Below, in pieces: positions 8,140-17,241 of a stretch of 22,203 nucleotides of DNA; the stretch's first letter is position 1; the number at the start of each line of letters is the position of its first letter. Origin of the DNA: Chara braunii (lineage: Eukaryota; Streptophyta; Charophyceae; Charales; Characeae); the NCBI GenBank assembly GCA_003427395.1, contig BFEA01000176.1:74236-96438 (forward strand). The letters run 5' to 3'. A program made the position numbers and the translations under genes. The notes under the pieces are model-generated. The model had not been told where the DNA came from and searched no databases. It saw nothing but the letters and a program-made list of their open reading frames with translations.

Positions 8140-9710
8140 TTCTGGCGATTATGTGGCAAACTTCTGTTATAGATAGGGATGCAGCTGCTTGTCGCTTCAG
8201 AGTGGTATGCATAAGAGGACGTTTTGAAACTGATCTGGCAGTGTGTGCAATCATATCCGTTGAGAAAATTACGTGTGAATGTTTCCCTTGAGAATCCATT
8301 TTGCTGGTCTACGCTGTTATGTGGCACGAGGTCACATTCCTCAGGGCACGCAGGCCATACTCATAGTAGGTAGGGTTTTTCAACCGAATCTGACGGCAAA
8401 TGTCACCAGGTTGGTTGGAGTAAGTCAGAGTGAGGGTATGCTTTCAGCACTATCCTGAACTCTGTGTTCACACCTTAGATAGGGCACCTGCGTGTGACAA
8501 TGCCCTCAGCTCCGAGCAGATTGTCTTGCTGTGGGTGGAGGCCCCTGGGTGTTCCCTGAAGCTTGCGCTGGCATGATCATATTCGAACCCGGTTATGCCT
8601 AGGTTGGGTCCTGAAAGTCGAGTGTAAGCATCACTCAGACTTTAGCCCTGTTCTCTCGTGAGGGGGCAAACAAGGCGATGTTGTCAGTCCTGGCATGTAG
8701 TCAAGCCCCAATGTCGTCAGCTGCCAAAATCAGACAATCCCATTGAATCGGGAAAGTAAATACGAAGTGGTAACATGCATTGCGCCAATTTTCAGGAACA
8801 CATGGCCGACGACACCACGCTGCGGTCGCTCTAATTTGAGGACCTCCGATTCAGCAACAGCTCGCGTCCAAAAAAGGACTCGTGAAGCCAGGTGATTTCC
8901 AGATCAGGGACTTATGTTAAAATTGCCTGTGGAGCCCCCAGCTCTTCGAGGAAACTCCTCGAAGTAGGCTGGTCGAGCACGACTCTCAAGTTGCCTGGGC
9001 GGTGTACTCGCTGTTTAAATTGACCGATTTACTGGAGGTCTGTTTTGTTCCTCCTTTACTACTCCATCCCATGTCCCTTGACCATGGCCATAAGTCCTTT
9101 GTAGACTGCATTCCAATCATCAGTGTCTGTCCACTCTTCGGATTAGCAGCAAAATCCCACTCCTATCCTTCCAAATTGTTTCCTAGACTTCAAAAGGGAA
9201 GGGTGTTTTCAAGAGTTCGTTGGCGAGGTGTAATGTGCTGAAAAAGAAAAAGTCGTGCCACTCTGACAACCGTCAATAACGGCTTGCCAGTAGCACCCCA
9301 TGAATTCAGGCTACAGTGCAAGACTCACGCTCACAAAACAATAAAAACTTTAAAGAGCCCATTTCTTTCGTTTTTTTTTTTAATGGAAGAAATGCATTTC
9401 TTTAATGCAAGAAAACCTGAAAATCGTGTCACATGTCGTAATAAACTTGGTTAGTGGGTGCGAGCCCCTGGGTGTGCAGGAGAATAATGCGATTCTATTT
9501 ATAGAAAAAGAATAATGTGATTCCTTTGTTGGGAGGGGGAGGGGGTGTGTGTGGTTGGGAGGTTTCAGGATTGTAAAATAGCTGCACTGTTTAGAGCTCT
9601 TTTGTCCGTAGTGACGTTACGACAAAAAACAAAGAAGAAGCCCCGGCTATTTGTATTCAAAGCGGAATTCTTTTGTAGCCGGTGACCCTAACACACTCAC
9701 GTTTTTAGAA
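8140..9710. other. Long gene-free stretch
   Basis: Apart from short frames without recognisable motifs I see no gene, RNA or element here. An AAAACAATAAAAAC word near 9336 and a T/A-rich segment around 9370 could serve as polyadenylation signals, but no upstream gene supports that. Confidence 0.5.
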
Positions 9711-9921
9711 GGAAAAAGGGATCTCGAATTTACTTCTCCGATCAGGATGTCAGAATGCACCTGAGCGTCTGCACATCCAGGTGCATTCTGACGGGTATAG
9801 CATTTCTGGATTTTGGCAGGAAAAAGGGGATCTCGAATTTACTTCTCCCATCAGGATGTCAAAATGCACCTGAGTGTCTACACGTCCAGGTGCATTCTGA
9901 CTGGTATAGCATTTCTGGATT
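9711..9921 (+). repeat. Two 108/109-bp tandem units, each with a 15-bp stem hairpin
   Basis: Units start GGAAAAAGGG at 9711 and 9819. Unit 1 contains GTCAGAATGCACCTG (9749-9763) and its exact reverse complement at 9778-9792, separated by 14 bases. Unit 2 has the same arms at 9858-9872 and 9887-9901 with one mismatch. Within each hairpin GGATGT can alternatively pair with ACATCC (or ACGTCC in unit 2). Confidence 0.92.
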
Positions 9922-9982
9922 GAATGGGCGGATTTTGCATGTGTCCTTTGCTTTTTCACTCTGCTATGGAAAGAAAAGGAAA

Positions 9983-10585
9983 AGAGTCCCTTCGAAACCC
10001 ACACCACCTCCGAGCCTCTTTTTCCCCATGGCGGCTTTCGATGGCTCCGTTGATGCGTTTCCGTTTTGGTTTTGGTTGGTGTCGCCAGGCATTTTGGTCC
10101 GGTACTGTTCATTCAAAATTTGCGCTGGTGGTCAATTTCGTTGCAGAAGTTCCTGAGAGAGTTAGGGGTCGCTCAAGTAATGTCTAGTGTTCATCCCACT
10201 ACGCTTCAGTGGAGGTGTTTGAAAAACCCTGTGGCTGGCCTAGCTGCGGAAAGGCTTGGAGTGCTCGCTCAGAAAAGAGGTCCTTTTAAACCAACACCAC
10301 CTCCGAGCTTTTTCCCCGTGACGGATTTCCACTCCACGCCCAAAAAAAATGAGCCGCGACTGGTGTGTTTCCTTCTTGGTTATTGGTGTAGCCAGGCGTG
10401 TTGGTCGGGTAGCACATCCGAAATCTGCACTGGTGGTCAACTTCGTTGCAAAAATTCCCGGGAGCATTAGTGGCGGTTCAACTAATGTCTGCTGTTCATC
10501 CCACTACGCCTCAGCGATGGTGTGTTTTAAACCCCCTGTGGCTGGCCTAGCCGTGGAAGGCTTGGAGTGCTCGCTCGGAGCAGGC
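9983..10585 (+). repeat. About 293-bp divergent tandem duplication
   Basis: Unit 1 (9983-10275) and unit 2 (10276-10585) share ACACCACCTCCGAGC, GCTGGTGGTCAA or its variant, TTCATCCCACTACGC, CTGTGGCTGGCCTAGC and GGCTTGGAGTGCTCGCTC in the same order. Frames through both copies differ in phase and carry indels, so they do not look like a protein repeat. The origin of the unit is unknown. Confidence 0.88.
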
Positions 10586-12040
10586 TTGCCACAACTCAAA
10601 AGTTATTGGGGCAGGGCGAAAAAGTCCGCTGGAAAAATGAGGCTCAGGACCCCAGAGGACTTAAAGAAACGTTTTCCAACTCCTCCAGCTTAGGCCACGA
10701 CTCCACTTTCCTCCTCTCCAAGGTCTCTCTTCGGTGAATGAGGTGCACATGGCTGTGGGCAGTGGAAGACTGAAATAGGAGTGCTGGGTCCTTGTGTTAG
10801 CCGGGCCCTCATCGATGGACCCTAACTGTGCACCCTGAGCCACTAGGGCAAGGGGCAAACATGCAAATACCTCCCTCCACCACTGAGAGAGGTAACCTCC
10901 GTTCACCTAGAGAGGTAGATTGCTATGCTTGCAGGGGTCCCCTGTATAGCCTTAGAAGTAGTGGTAGGTAGGTCGTGAAAGATGAAAGAGTTTGGGAGAA
11001 GAAACAAAGTGTAGTTTAATAAAAAAAAGAAAAGAAACGGAACTGTGCAGATTGAATGGGCAAACTACTCTTTATTAGAAATGATTGGGATTGATGAAGT
11101 GTTTTCGAGAGAGCATGTTTTTTCCTTCCTCGTTCGCTGTCTGCATGGGACTGACAGTGTCGGTTGCAGAAATCTGCTCTTCCACGAAGAGTAGGGAGTG
11201 GGCGCCTCTCAAACAAAAAGAGCAGTATGTGGGCTGTTTCTTTGGTTCTCTTGTTCATAACTGCTCCTGTTTCCGATATCTGCTCGGAAGAGAGCAGGTG
11301 TCATAACTCCTGTAAGACGGCAGAGTGTGCGACTTTGCTAAAAATTCCTCGAAGTGATGCCCTTAGTGGAGAAGCAAGTGATGTTCTTGGCCTTTCCTTC
11401 TCCTACTGCTTTCATTTTCCCTAAATCTTGAAAAGTGAAGAGAGTAGCAAGAAAAGTAAGAACAATGGATAGACCTGATGGCTGAAGAGTGTGGCAAGAA
11501 AAACATGAACAGTATGTGTATTGTGAATAAGCATATCATGATTCCAGATGTTGATGGATACAGCAACCCTGGGCCTTCTGCCCTTTAAATGGAGTATACT
11601 ATAGCACACTTATGGTCCCCCCCCAAAAAAAGAATGCCCCTTCAATTATGGTCCCTTGGAAGGAGATGGGTTTGAGCTTTCGCACCCTGTGATAGACAGA
11701 CAGCTTGCTCGCAAAAACGAAACTTGTGGTTGGGAGATCGTTGCGAACAACTGCCTTGTAGAGGAACGGACAGAGGAGACTTCAGGAGAAGTACTGCTGA
11801 CGTGAGTGCCGATCACGTTCTAGACTTGCCACTGGCATCTCCTAGAAGGCAGTGGGTGCTGGAAACTTCTGCGTCGGACTTCCTTTCTGAAGAAGGCCAA
11901 AGGGTAGTGGGGTCATATCGGTGCTTTCGTTGTACATATGCATATATTATTGATCTTCTCCCCCCTCTTATATAATGAAGCTCTCCATGAAGTTAACTAT
12001 TTGACTCGGTATTCGGAAACAAGTGCAAAGGGTGCAAAGT
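10586..12040. other. Long gene-free stretch
   Basis: Small frames are present on both strands, but none shows a domain or convincing composition. Local hairpins such as CTGCTC-GGAAGA-GAGCAG near 11279 are short. A C8 run followed by A7 lies near 11619-11633. I found no supported gene. Confidence 0.5.
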
Positions 12041-12042
12041 CA

Positions 12043-12172
12043 GCTGCCTAGCTCAGTTGGTAAGGCACACACATGGCATTCAGGAGGTCTTGGATTCAAT
12101 TCCCATTCGCCTCATGTACCTACCTGAGCATACTTGGTGCCTAGAGATACCCATTGCACTCCCTGCACCCCC
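12043..12172 (+). repeat. tRNA-derived SINE-like unit or tRNA pseudogene
   Basis: TAGCTCAGTTGG at 12049-12060 matches the Pol III A box. GATTCAATTCC at 12093-12103 matches the B box at ten of eleven positions, at tRNA-like spacing. Reading it as a tRNA puts GGC in the anticodon position, with AGGTC as a normal variable loop. The acceptor and anticodon stems do not pair, so it is not a functional tRNA. Decayed cloverleaves with intact Pol III boxes are typical of SINE heads. The 3' part ends in a C-rich stretch near 12172; no poly-A tail or clear target duplication was seen. Confidence 0.6.
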
Positions 12173-12180
12173 CCCTCTCC

Positions 12181-12505
12181 CCGCCCCCCCACACACACAC
12201 ACCTTACTGTCAGCATTTAGCAGGTACTGCTAATGTTCATAGGGGGAGGGGACCGAAGGTCGGTCCTGGTGCGAGCAGCTGACCCCTGGCCAGTATTGCC
12301 GGCCCCTGCGGTAGCAGGTATTGCACCTGCGGGTGGGTGCAGATCCTCCATGTTCCCTCATTGGAGGCTTGAGCACGGATGTGGCTGCTATGGGGTTCCT
12401 CGTAATAATACTATAATGATAAGAAAAAGGCCTGTCATGTTCAGATTTGACAGGTAATTGAAGTGATTGGGCTTAAAGGACTTGGCTTAAAAAAAAAGAA
12501 CATTG
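12181..12505. other. No gene recognised; C-rich and CA-repeat start
   Basis: A C-rich run and a short CA repeat (12190-12203) open this stretch. A 74-codon frame from 12233 has no recognisable motif and I do not call it a gene. Confidence 0.45.
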
Positions 12506-12511
12506 TGTCAG

Positions 12512-12606
12512 GTTCCAGAAAGAGCAAAAGTTAGACAAGCGTATGTGGGCTTGGAGGCACTGGCTGCACGTGGATATGCTGGTGTCTATGTGCGGTCCGG
12601 CTCTTA
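12512..12606 (+). CDS. Possible exon fragment, unknown protein
   Basis: After an AG at 12510-12511 (context TTGTGTCAG) a frame reads VPERAKVRQAYVGLEALAA and then RGYAGVYVRSGS before TAA at 12604-12606. The composition is protein-like and the acceptor context is reasonable, but the polypyrimidine tract is weak and no start codon or homolog is known to me. It could equally be chance open sequence. I list it because a second exon-like block lies 180 bases downstream. Confidence 0.22.
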
Positions 12607-12782
12607 ATAATAATAGTGGAAAATATTTCTCAATATAGTACATGAATGCAAATCACCTGCAGAAAAGCACCAGACTTCTCTGTGGGGCTGTGGGAGTAGT
12701 TGGGATACTGTTTTGGTCGTTATAGCTGACTATGACATTTTTTGAGTCAGAGACAGATATAATGGCCATGCCTTGTGTTCAG

Positions 12783-12888
12783 GGAAGACGATGGTGCAGG
12801 CTTTTCCAACTGTATTAATGTGCACCCTTTGGGACAACGGATTGTCATTGGTTCATTCGGTAGCAGTGAAGTTCTCATGTTTGAAGTG
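12783..12888 (+). CDS. Possible internal exon, unknown protein (beta-propeller-like flavour)
   Basis: A pyrimidine-rich TGCCTTGTGTTCAG acceptor precedes 12783 and a GTGAGC donor follows at about 12889. Between them the frame reads REDDGAGFSNCINVHPLGQ and then RIVIGSFGSSEVLMFE without a stop. The pattern N-x-V-H-P-x-G followed by hydrophobic I-G-S-x-G-x-x-V-x-x-F recalls one blade of a WD40-type propeller. A CTGAC branch-point-like word lies about 55 bases upstream of the acceptor. No adjoining exons were identified with confidence, so this may be an isolated or relic exon. Function is unassigned. Confidence 0.38.
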
Positions 12889-13096
12889 AGCATTCCTGAG
12901 GGGAACCCTGCAAAAGAAAAGGGTATGGTCCCTTCTATGCAAAGGGAAAATGAAAGCAGTTGAAATTTGCTGCAATGCAAGTGCGAAATATAAAGCACCG
13001 TTGCTACAGAAAATTGTCGGCATGCACCGGCCTCTGCCCCAAATGGGTTCCTTAGTCACACAGGTATGTAAAGGCGGCCTCCTGTGTTGGTTAATG

Positions 13097-13195
13097 TCCC
13101 TTGTCAGATTGCCGATTGTTGCATCCCTGTGACCCTCGATGCCTCAAGGGGGCCTTTTGTGGCTGATAGCCCCCCTTGTCAGATTGGGGATTGTG
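13097..13195 (+). repeat. Short direct repeat pair
   Basis: CCCTTGTCAGATTGCCGATT near 13098 recurs as CCCTTGTCAGATTGGGGATT near 13173, about 75 bases later. The intervening sequence is not repeated. Confidence 0.7.
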
Positions 13196-13357
13196 TAGAC
13201 TGCAAGTTTAGGTTAGCCAGAGTTGAGGCAAACACACACTTTACAAAATACGCAGGCAATCTTTTTGCCGAAGTCTCTTGGAGCAGCTCTTATACCACCA
13301 GTACATCTGCAGAATTTGAACAAGCCTCTCCGAAAAGTCAGGGGACTTGGGACCGGG

Positions 13358-13393
13358 CCCGCCTGTTGGGCGGGTGGACCTTTTTTTTTTTTT
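13358..13393 (+). other. GC-rich hairpin followed by a T13 run
   Basis: CCCGCC (13358-13363) pairs with GGCGGG (13369-13374) around a five-base loop, and 13 T follow at 13381-13393. This is the geometry of a bacterial intrinsic terminator, and a T run also ends Pol III transcription. In this eukaryotic setting it is probably fortuitous. Confidence 0.35.
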
Positions 13394-13614
13394 CTTGTTC
13401 AGGGCTGGGCCTAGTGCCACCCCATGGCAGGGGACGAGTCCTTTTTCTACTGGCCCTTCGGATGCCCTGTCATGAGCCTCTGAAAATTTTCGAAAGGCTC
13501 AATCGGATTCTCACCTTGCCTGGGGCCAAGTACTGGTGGTTTAACGGATGTTCGCCGAGGAAGTCTTTCTGATCAGGCCTTGGCATATCCAGTACCAAAG
13601 CTGAGGCTCTTCTG

Positions 13615-13830
13615 TTCGTGCTAGCCTTTCATCGTCACTCCCAGGCTATGCGTTGGGCTTTTGTTTGGCGTCCCTGCATGGGTATTTACGGCTGTGTGAC
13701 ATGTGAAGTCTCATAAGTGATTATGCCTAGCTGGTACTCCTTTATGCTAGCTTTTCGTGGTGTGCACAGCTTTTGTCTGACATCTCTGCATGGGGCGTTT
13801 GCGGTTGTGTGAGACCGTGATGTTGCTTAC
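13615..13830 (+). repeat. Divergent tandem duplication, period about 125 bp
   Basis: Units starting GCTAGCCTTTCATCGT (about 13620) and GCTAGCTTTTCGTGGT (about 13747) share GCTTTTGT, TCTGCATGGG-like and GGCTGTGTGA-like blocks in order. Identity is about 75%. Confidence 0.65.
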
Positions 13831-14258
13831 TCGCTTCGTGAGGCGTCGCAGTCTTCACCGGTGGAGGGTCGCCCTTGGTTAGACCACATCCGAAAAAAGT
13901 GGACAAGCTGTCCTGAACACTGTCACTAATTCGGGGTCCCGTAAGCCAAGTGAGGCAAATGCGCTAGTGGGCTTCCATTATCAAGAAAGGGGATCGAGGT
14001 CTTCAACCGTGCAGCGATGAGGTTATCATTGTGCACAGCGCAGCCAATCTCTTGGCATCGGCATCTTAGATGCCCAACAGCAATTTCCATCTTACCAGAG
14101 CAAACATGTCTGAGATGAAGAAATAAATCCGATGGCAGGGGTGGTGTATGTAGGAGCTGAAAGAGAAGCGAAAAACTGCAAAAGAAAGAGTTCTGCTCTT
14201 AATAGGAAACTTGAGGAATCGATGACTGGATTGGTCATTGGCTGGCTGATCTCTGATC
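13831..14258. other. No feature recognised
   Basis: No gene, RNA or repeat in this stretch convinced me. A frame from 14132 runs into the duplicated block that follows and has no known motif. Confidence 0.45.
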
Positions 14259-14446
14259 CTGGGGATGATGTGGATGATTGCAGTAAGAGGTTTTTAGTCG
14301 CTGAAGATTTTTTGAACTCAGGGACGAAGACAGACATGATGAAGACCCCCATACGTGAACTCGGGGATGATTGGAGTAAGAGGTTTTTAGTCGCTGAAGA
14401 TTTCTGAACTCAGGGATGAAGAAAGAAATGATCAAGGACCCCAATA
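14259..14446 (+). repeat. Tandem duplication, period about 95 bp
   Basis: AGTAAGAGGTTTTTAGTCGC plus TGAAGATTT is repeated exactly at 14283-14311 and 14375-14403. Both copies are followed by GAACTCAGGGA(C/T)GAAGA and preceded by GGGGATGAT. Reading frames through both copies end shortly after the second one. Confidence 0.9.
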
Positions 14447-14718
14447 CATGTGTGTGTATGTCCCACTATGTCTGAATGTCTTTTTGCTAAACTGGCGGCC
14501 TCGGCCAGAGGTCTGCCACATACCCTCATGTGCCAGACATTTATTGTTGCTCTCAGTAGCCTGCCTGTGTACACGCTGGATTCTCAGGGAAGTTCGGAGC
14601 TAGTGCTGATGTAAACCACCATCTGCAAGCCTTGCTTTCTGAACGTAGGCTGTCTGAGCAGGGCTAGTGTCTGAACCATAGATAGGTTTGGTGGCTGTCT
14701 GTAGAAATAGAAAAGCAA

Positions 14719-14720
<2 letters not shown>

Positions 14721-14755
<35 letters not shown>
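14721..14755. repeat. (GT)n microsatellite
   Basis: A pure GT run of 35 bases follows AGAAAAGCAAAA at the end of the first 350-bp unit. Confidence 0.97.
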
Positions 14756-14756
<1 letters not shown>

Positions 14757-14809
14757 TGTAAGTTTCATCCACAACAGCCCCTATTCCACCCAGACAAGTA
14801 GAAAAGCAA

Positions 14810-14810
<1 letters not shown>

Positions 14811-14863
<53 letters not shown>
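14811..14863. repeat. (TG)n microsatellite
   Basis: A pure TG run of 53 bases also follows an AGAAAAGCAAA word. It appears to be a local copy of the tract at 14721 plus its left flank. Confidence 0.97.
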
Positions 14864-14869
<6 letters not shown>

Positions 14870-15078
14870 AACGTTTCTTGCTGAAGTGGCAGTCTTGGTG
14901 AGGGGTCTGCTACATACCCTCACACAAAGGTATTTATTGTCAGTCTCAGTAGCCTCCTGTAACAGGCTGGACTCTCAGGGGAGTTCAGAACTAGTGATTT
15001 TAAACCACCATCTAAGAGCCTCGCTTTCTGAATTTATGCTGTCCCAGCATGGCTAATGTCTGACAGGCTTGGCGAGTG

Positions 15079-15132
15079 TCACAAGAAATAGAAAAGTAAG
15101 TGGGACACAAGAAATAGAAAAGTAAGTGGGAC
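15079..15132 (+). repeat. 26-bp exact tandem duplication
   Basis: ACAAGAAATAGAAAAGTAAG followed by TGGGAC occurs twice back to back, starting at about 15081 and 15107. The word AGAAATAGAAAAG also ends the 350-bp units upstream. Confidence 0.88.
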
Positions 15133-15286
15133 TGTGCCGGGTAAGATGTCAGGCAAAAGAATCCCACCAAGGACATGAAATTATCGTATGTACAACCTTT
15201 TCACACGGAGTAACCGGTGTTGAAGTCATACAACCGCTAAGTGGCTTCGGATATATCATCGTGTACCCATCTCTGACTGGAACGTT

Positions 15287-15439
15287 ATGGCGTCTAATTT
15301 ACACTCTTCCTCTCAGTTGATTCGCACCTGTTTCAATTGTGGACAGCCCGGCCATTTTGCCAGGTTTTGTCTCCTCCCTCTTTCTTCCTCCTCCTTTCTC
15401 CTTCTTTCTCTTCTCCTTTTTCCTTCCTTCTTGATGTGA
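15287..15439 (+). CDS. Small CCHC zinc-knuckle protein (Gag-like fragment)
   Basis: A 50-codon frame begins at ATG 15287 (MASNLHSSSQLIRT) and encodes a complete retroviral-type zinc knuckle at residues 15-28. This reads CFNCGQPGHFARFC and has the C-X2-C-X4-H-X4-C spacing. Such knuckles bind single-stranded nucleic acid, mostly in Gag proteins of retroelements. The rest of the frame (residues 29-50) is Leu/Ser-rich because it translates a pure pyrimidine tract, and it ends at TGA 15437-15439. The likely history is an element protein truncated by simple-sequence expansion or insertion. It is unrelated in position to the chromovirus, so a second retroelement family is probable. Whether the short frame is expressed is unknown. 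Confidence 0.55.
   Translation: MASNLHSSSQLIRTCFNCGQPGHFARFCLLPLSSSSFLLLSLLLFPSFLM
15371..15432 (+). repeat. 62-base pure pyrimidine tract
   Basis: Every base from 15371 to 15432 is C or T, without simple periodicity. It directly follows the last knuckle cysteine and makes up the C-terminal half of the small frame. Confidence 0.95.
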
Positions 15440-15503
15440 TGCCATGACTAGTTGGCGTTGATGGTCTCTTTATTATTTGACTAAGTTGTCGTATGTACAA
15501 CCT

Positions 15504-16107
15504 ACTAAGTTGTTGTATGTACAACATGAAATTGCTAAGGCGAAAAAGAAAAAATAATTAACAAGGCACCCAAGGAAAGAGAATGGGGCCTTACAGATGC
15601 ATCTGACGACATTTGCATCCAGATGTACATGTTAGAGTCCCAGTGCGACCGTATGCTCAGTCGTATGCTTAGGCCTCTGCTATTGTGGTTCAATGCACGA
15701 AACATTCAACGTAGGTGGCGAGCAAATCTGCACAAGGCCGGGACCGTGTACTGGCAGTTAAAGCCCTGTGAAAGGATTTTCACTTTGTAGACCCCAAATT
15801 TGAGTTTCAGGGTCAAGTTCCCCAAGTCGAAAAGAGGCCGAACAGGCCGAAACAGAAAAATGTCACGTTGGGTACCCCATAACCCGCACAAGTCAAAATT
15901 AAAACCAGTACCCGGCCTCAAAGTCCAGTCCCACAGTCCAAATGCAGCAGCGCTCCAAGAAAAGTCTGGAAGGTACGGGGCCTCAAAATTCCAAAGGCAA
16001 ACAGTCCGCGGGCGACCGGTACCAGTCAAGTCAGGGCCAGACCAAGTCAAGCAGAGGCCAAGGAAGTCAAGGCCCAGTCCAGTAAACATTAAAGGACTGG
16101 CCCAGTG
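15504..16107. other. No gene recognised; GGCC/GTCAAG-rich part
   Basis: The first part includes the perfect palindrome CAGATGCATCTG (15594-15605). From about 15805 to 16090 words such as AAGTC, GGCC and CAGTCC recur irregularly. A 104-codon plus-strand frame (15800-16114) and a longer minus-strand frame overlap here. Both are biased by these words and show no motif, so I do not call either a gene. Confidence 0.45.
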
Positions 16108-16284
16108 CCATTGAAACAGATTGTTCACTCGTGAGAAGGTGGAAGCGCTGTTGGCTTCTTGTGCGCTGTCGCGAGTTGACAGTGCCAGAGAGCCCTGCTG
16201 GGCAGTGCTAAGCTGTGGAAGACAGGCGGCCGTAGCTGCAGAGGTAGTAGCAGTAGTAGAGCACGAGTACCAGGCGGATCTATC
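16052..16284 (+). other. Possible LTR fragment related to 7085-7275
   Basis: In the same order as the LTR-like region, this segment has an A-rich TATA-like part, CCCAG..CCATT, GTGAG, GGAAGCGCT, TCTTGTGCG and AGGCGGCC.TAGC.G with similar spacing. Identity is patchy. It would be the promoter/R part of a related LTR, followed by AG-rich sequence. Confidence 0.35.
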
Positions 16285-16344
16285 CTGTCGAGAGTTCAAG
16301 AGAGAGAGAGGGAGAGAGAGGGGAAGGCAGTAAGGCTGTGTGAT

Positions 16345-16347
<3 letters not shown>

Positions 16348-16425
<78 letters not shown>
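16348..16425. repeat. (AG)39 microsatellite
   Basis: A pure AG run of 78 bases, preceded by imperfect AG/GGGAG sequence at 16301-16322. Confidence 0.98.
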
Positions 16426-16427
<2 letters not shown>

Positions 16428-17041
16428 ACATGAGTAATGAACTCTGTTCATACCTGTTTGAAGCTGCCGGCTATTGTGCTGTTGAGCGCTATGTTACTCG
16501 AACTCTAATTTTGTATAGTATGATCATTCATTGAGAATTTCCGAGCTGCGCTAATCTGGTCTCTTAATCTCTGGACTTCGGTGTGGATTCTGTGTGAACT
16601 CTCATGGTGCGTATGATTGGAGTGTGAATACAAGTGGTTAATTGCACCTGAGCCTCCAGAATTTTATGACTGAGCCATGAGTTTTCTGAAGGTGGCTGGG
16701 GCCATGTACTGACGGTCTGAAACCTGAAGTGCAAAGCAGTCGATCATCCCCTTGTACGCCTTCGGATGCTAAGCAGTTTCTCTCAGGATACAGTGAGTAA
16801 TACCTCACAAGCTGGGAACCTTATGTGAAAGATCTTGCATCTGTAGGCTTTCTTGGCGTTTCAGTGCAGCTGGTCATGAGCATTGGAAAACAGCCAGGTC
16901 CACATGATTAGACTTGACGATAGGGCGGTACTTGTGTCCAGAAACTTTCTGAGGACCATGTGTCCCTAGCCAGGCCCACATAATTGCCTTCGGTAATTGA
17001 GAACCATGTTCCCTACCCCGTCTCTTGGAACACCTGCAGGG
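16426..17041. other. No feature recognised
   Basis: I see no gene, RNA or repeat that I can support in this stretch. Confidence 0.5.
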
Positions 17042-17241
17042 CTCGGTCATGGTGCGTGCATTCCTTACCGGGACTGCCAACCACGTCTGAGTTGAGGAAA
17101 GTGCATGATGGTGGAATGGATTGTTCTCTATTTTTAGTTCAGGAAACAGAGCTCAGCGGTGCGTGCAGTCCTTACTGGCTCAAAATATACGAGTTCAGGA
17201 AAGGCTGCATGGTGGTGTATGAGGCTGCGCTCTATTTTTAG
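17042..17241 (+). repeat. Divergent tandem duplication, about 95 bp
   Basis: Units 17042-17137 and 17152-17241 both start CTC(G/A)G, contain GGTGCGTGCA(T/G)TCCTTAC, GAGTT(G/C)AGGAAAG and TGCATG(A/G)TGGTG, and end CTCTATTTTTAG. Confidence 0.82.

Larger units (their letters stand above)
14455..15107 (+). repeat. About 350-bp tandem duplication carrying GT microsatellites
   Basis: The block from about 14470 (TCTGAATGTCTTTTTGCT) is repeated from about 14866 (TCGAACGTTTCTTGCTGAAG). Shared landmarks are TACATACCCTCA, ATTTATTGT, CTCAGTAGCCT, GTTCxGAxCTAGTG, AAACCACCATCT and AGAAATAGAAAAG. A GT microsatellite stands at the end of the first unit. Identity is about 75-80%. Confidence 0.85.
15184..15503 (+). 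mobile_element. Insert-like segment flanked by 15-bp direct repeats
   Basis: TCGTATGTACAACCT occurs at 15184-15198 and again at 15489-15503. A third variant, TTGTATGTACAAC, starts at 15513. The 290 bases between the first two contain a zinc-knuckle frame and a long pyrimidine tract. The flanking repeat could be a target-site duplication, or part of a local repeat since a third copy exists. Element class is undetermined. Confidence 0.4.

Noticed and set aside
9002-9241. 79-codon frame as a small membrane protein
   Set aside because: Some hydrophobic residues, but no start context, homolog or conservation evidence, and the region is otherwise featureless.
12043-12116. Functional tRNA-Ala (GGC)
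   Set aside because: The A and B boxes are good, but the acceptor and anticodon stems do not pair.
13358-13393. Intrinsic bacterial terminator
   Set aside because: The hairpin plus T run fits, but the sequence is eukaryotic and no transcript ending here is supported.
14132-14407. 91-codon frame with an internal repeat (SKRFLVAEDF twice)
   Set aside because: The protein repeat only reflects the 95-bp DNA duplication, the surrounding frame shows indels, and no domain is recognisable.
15706-16299. Long minus-strand open frame of 197 codons
   Set aside because: It has no recognisable motif. Its composition follows the GGCC/AAGTC-rich words of the opposite strand, and it ends near AG-rich sequence. 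Length alone is not enough.
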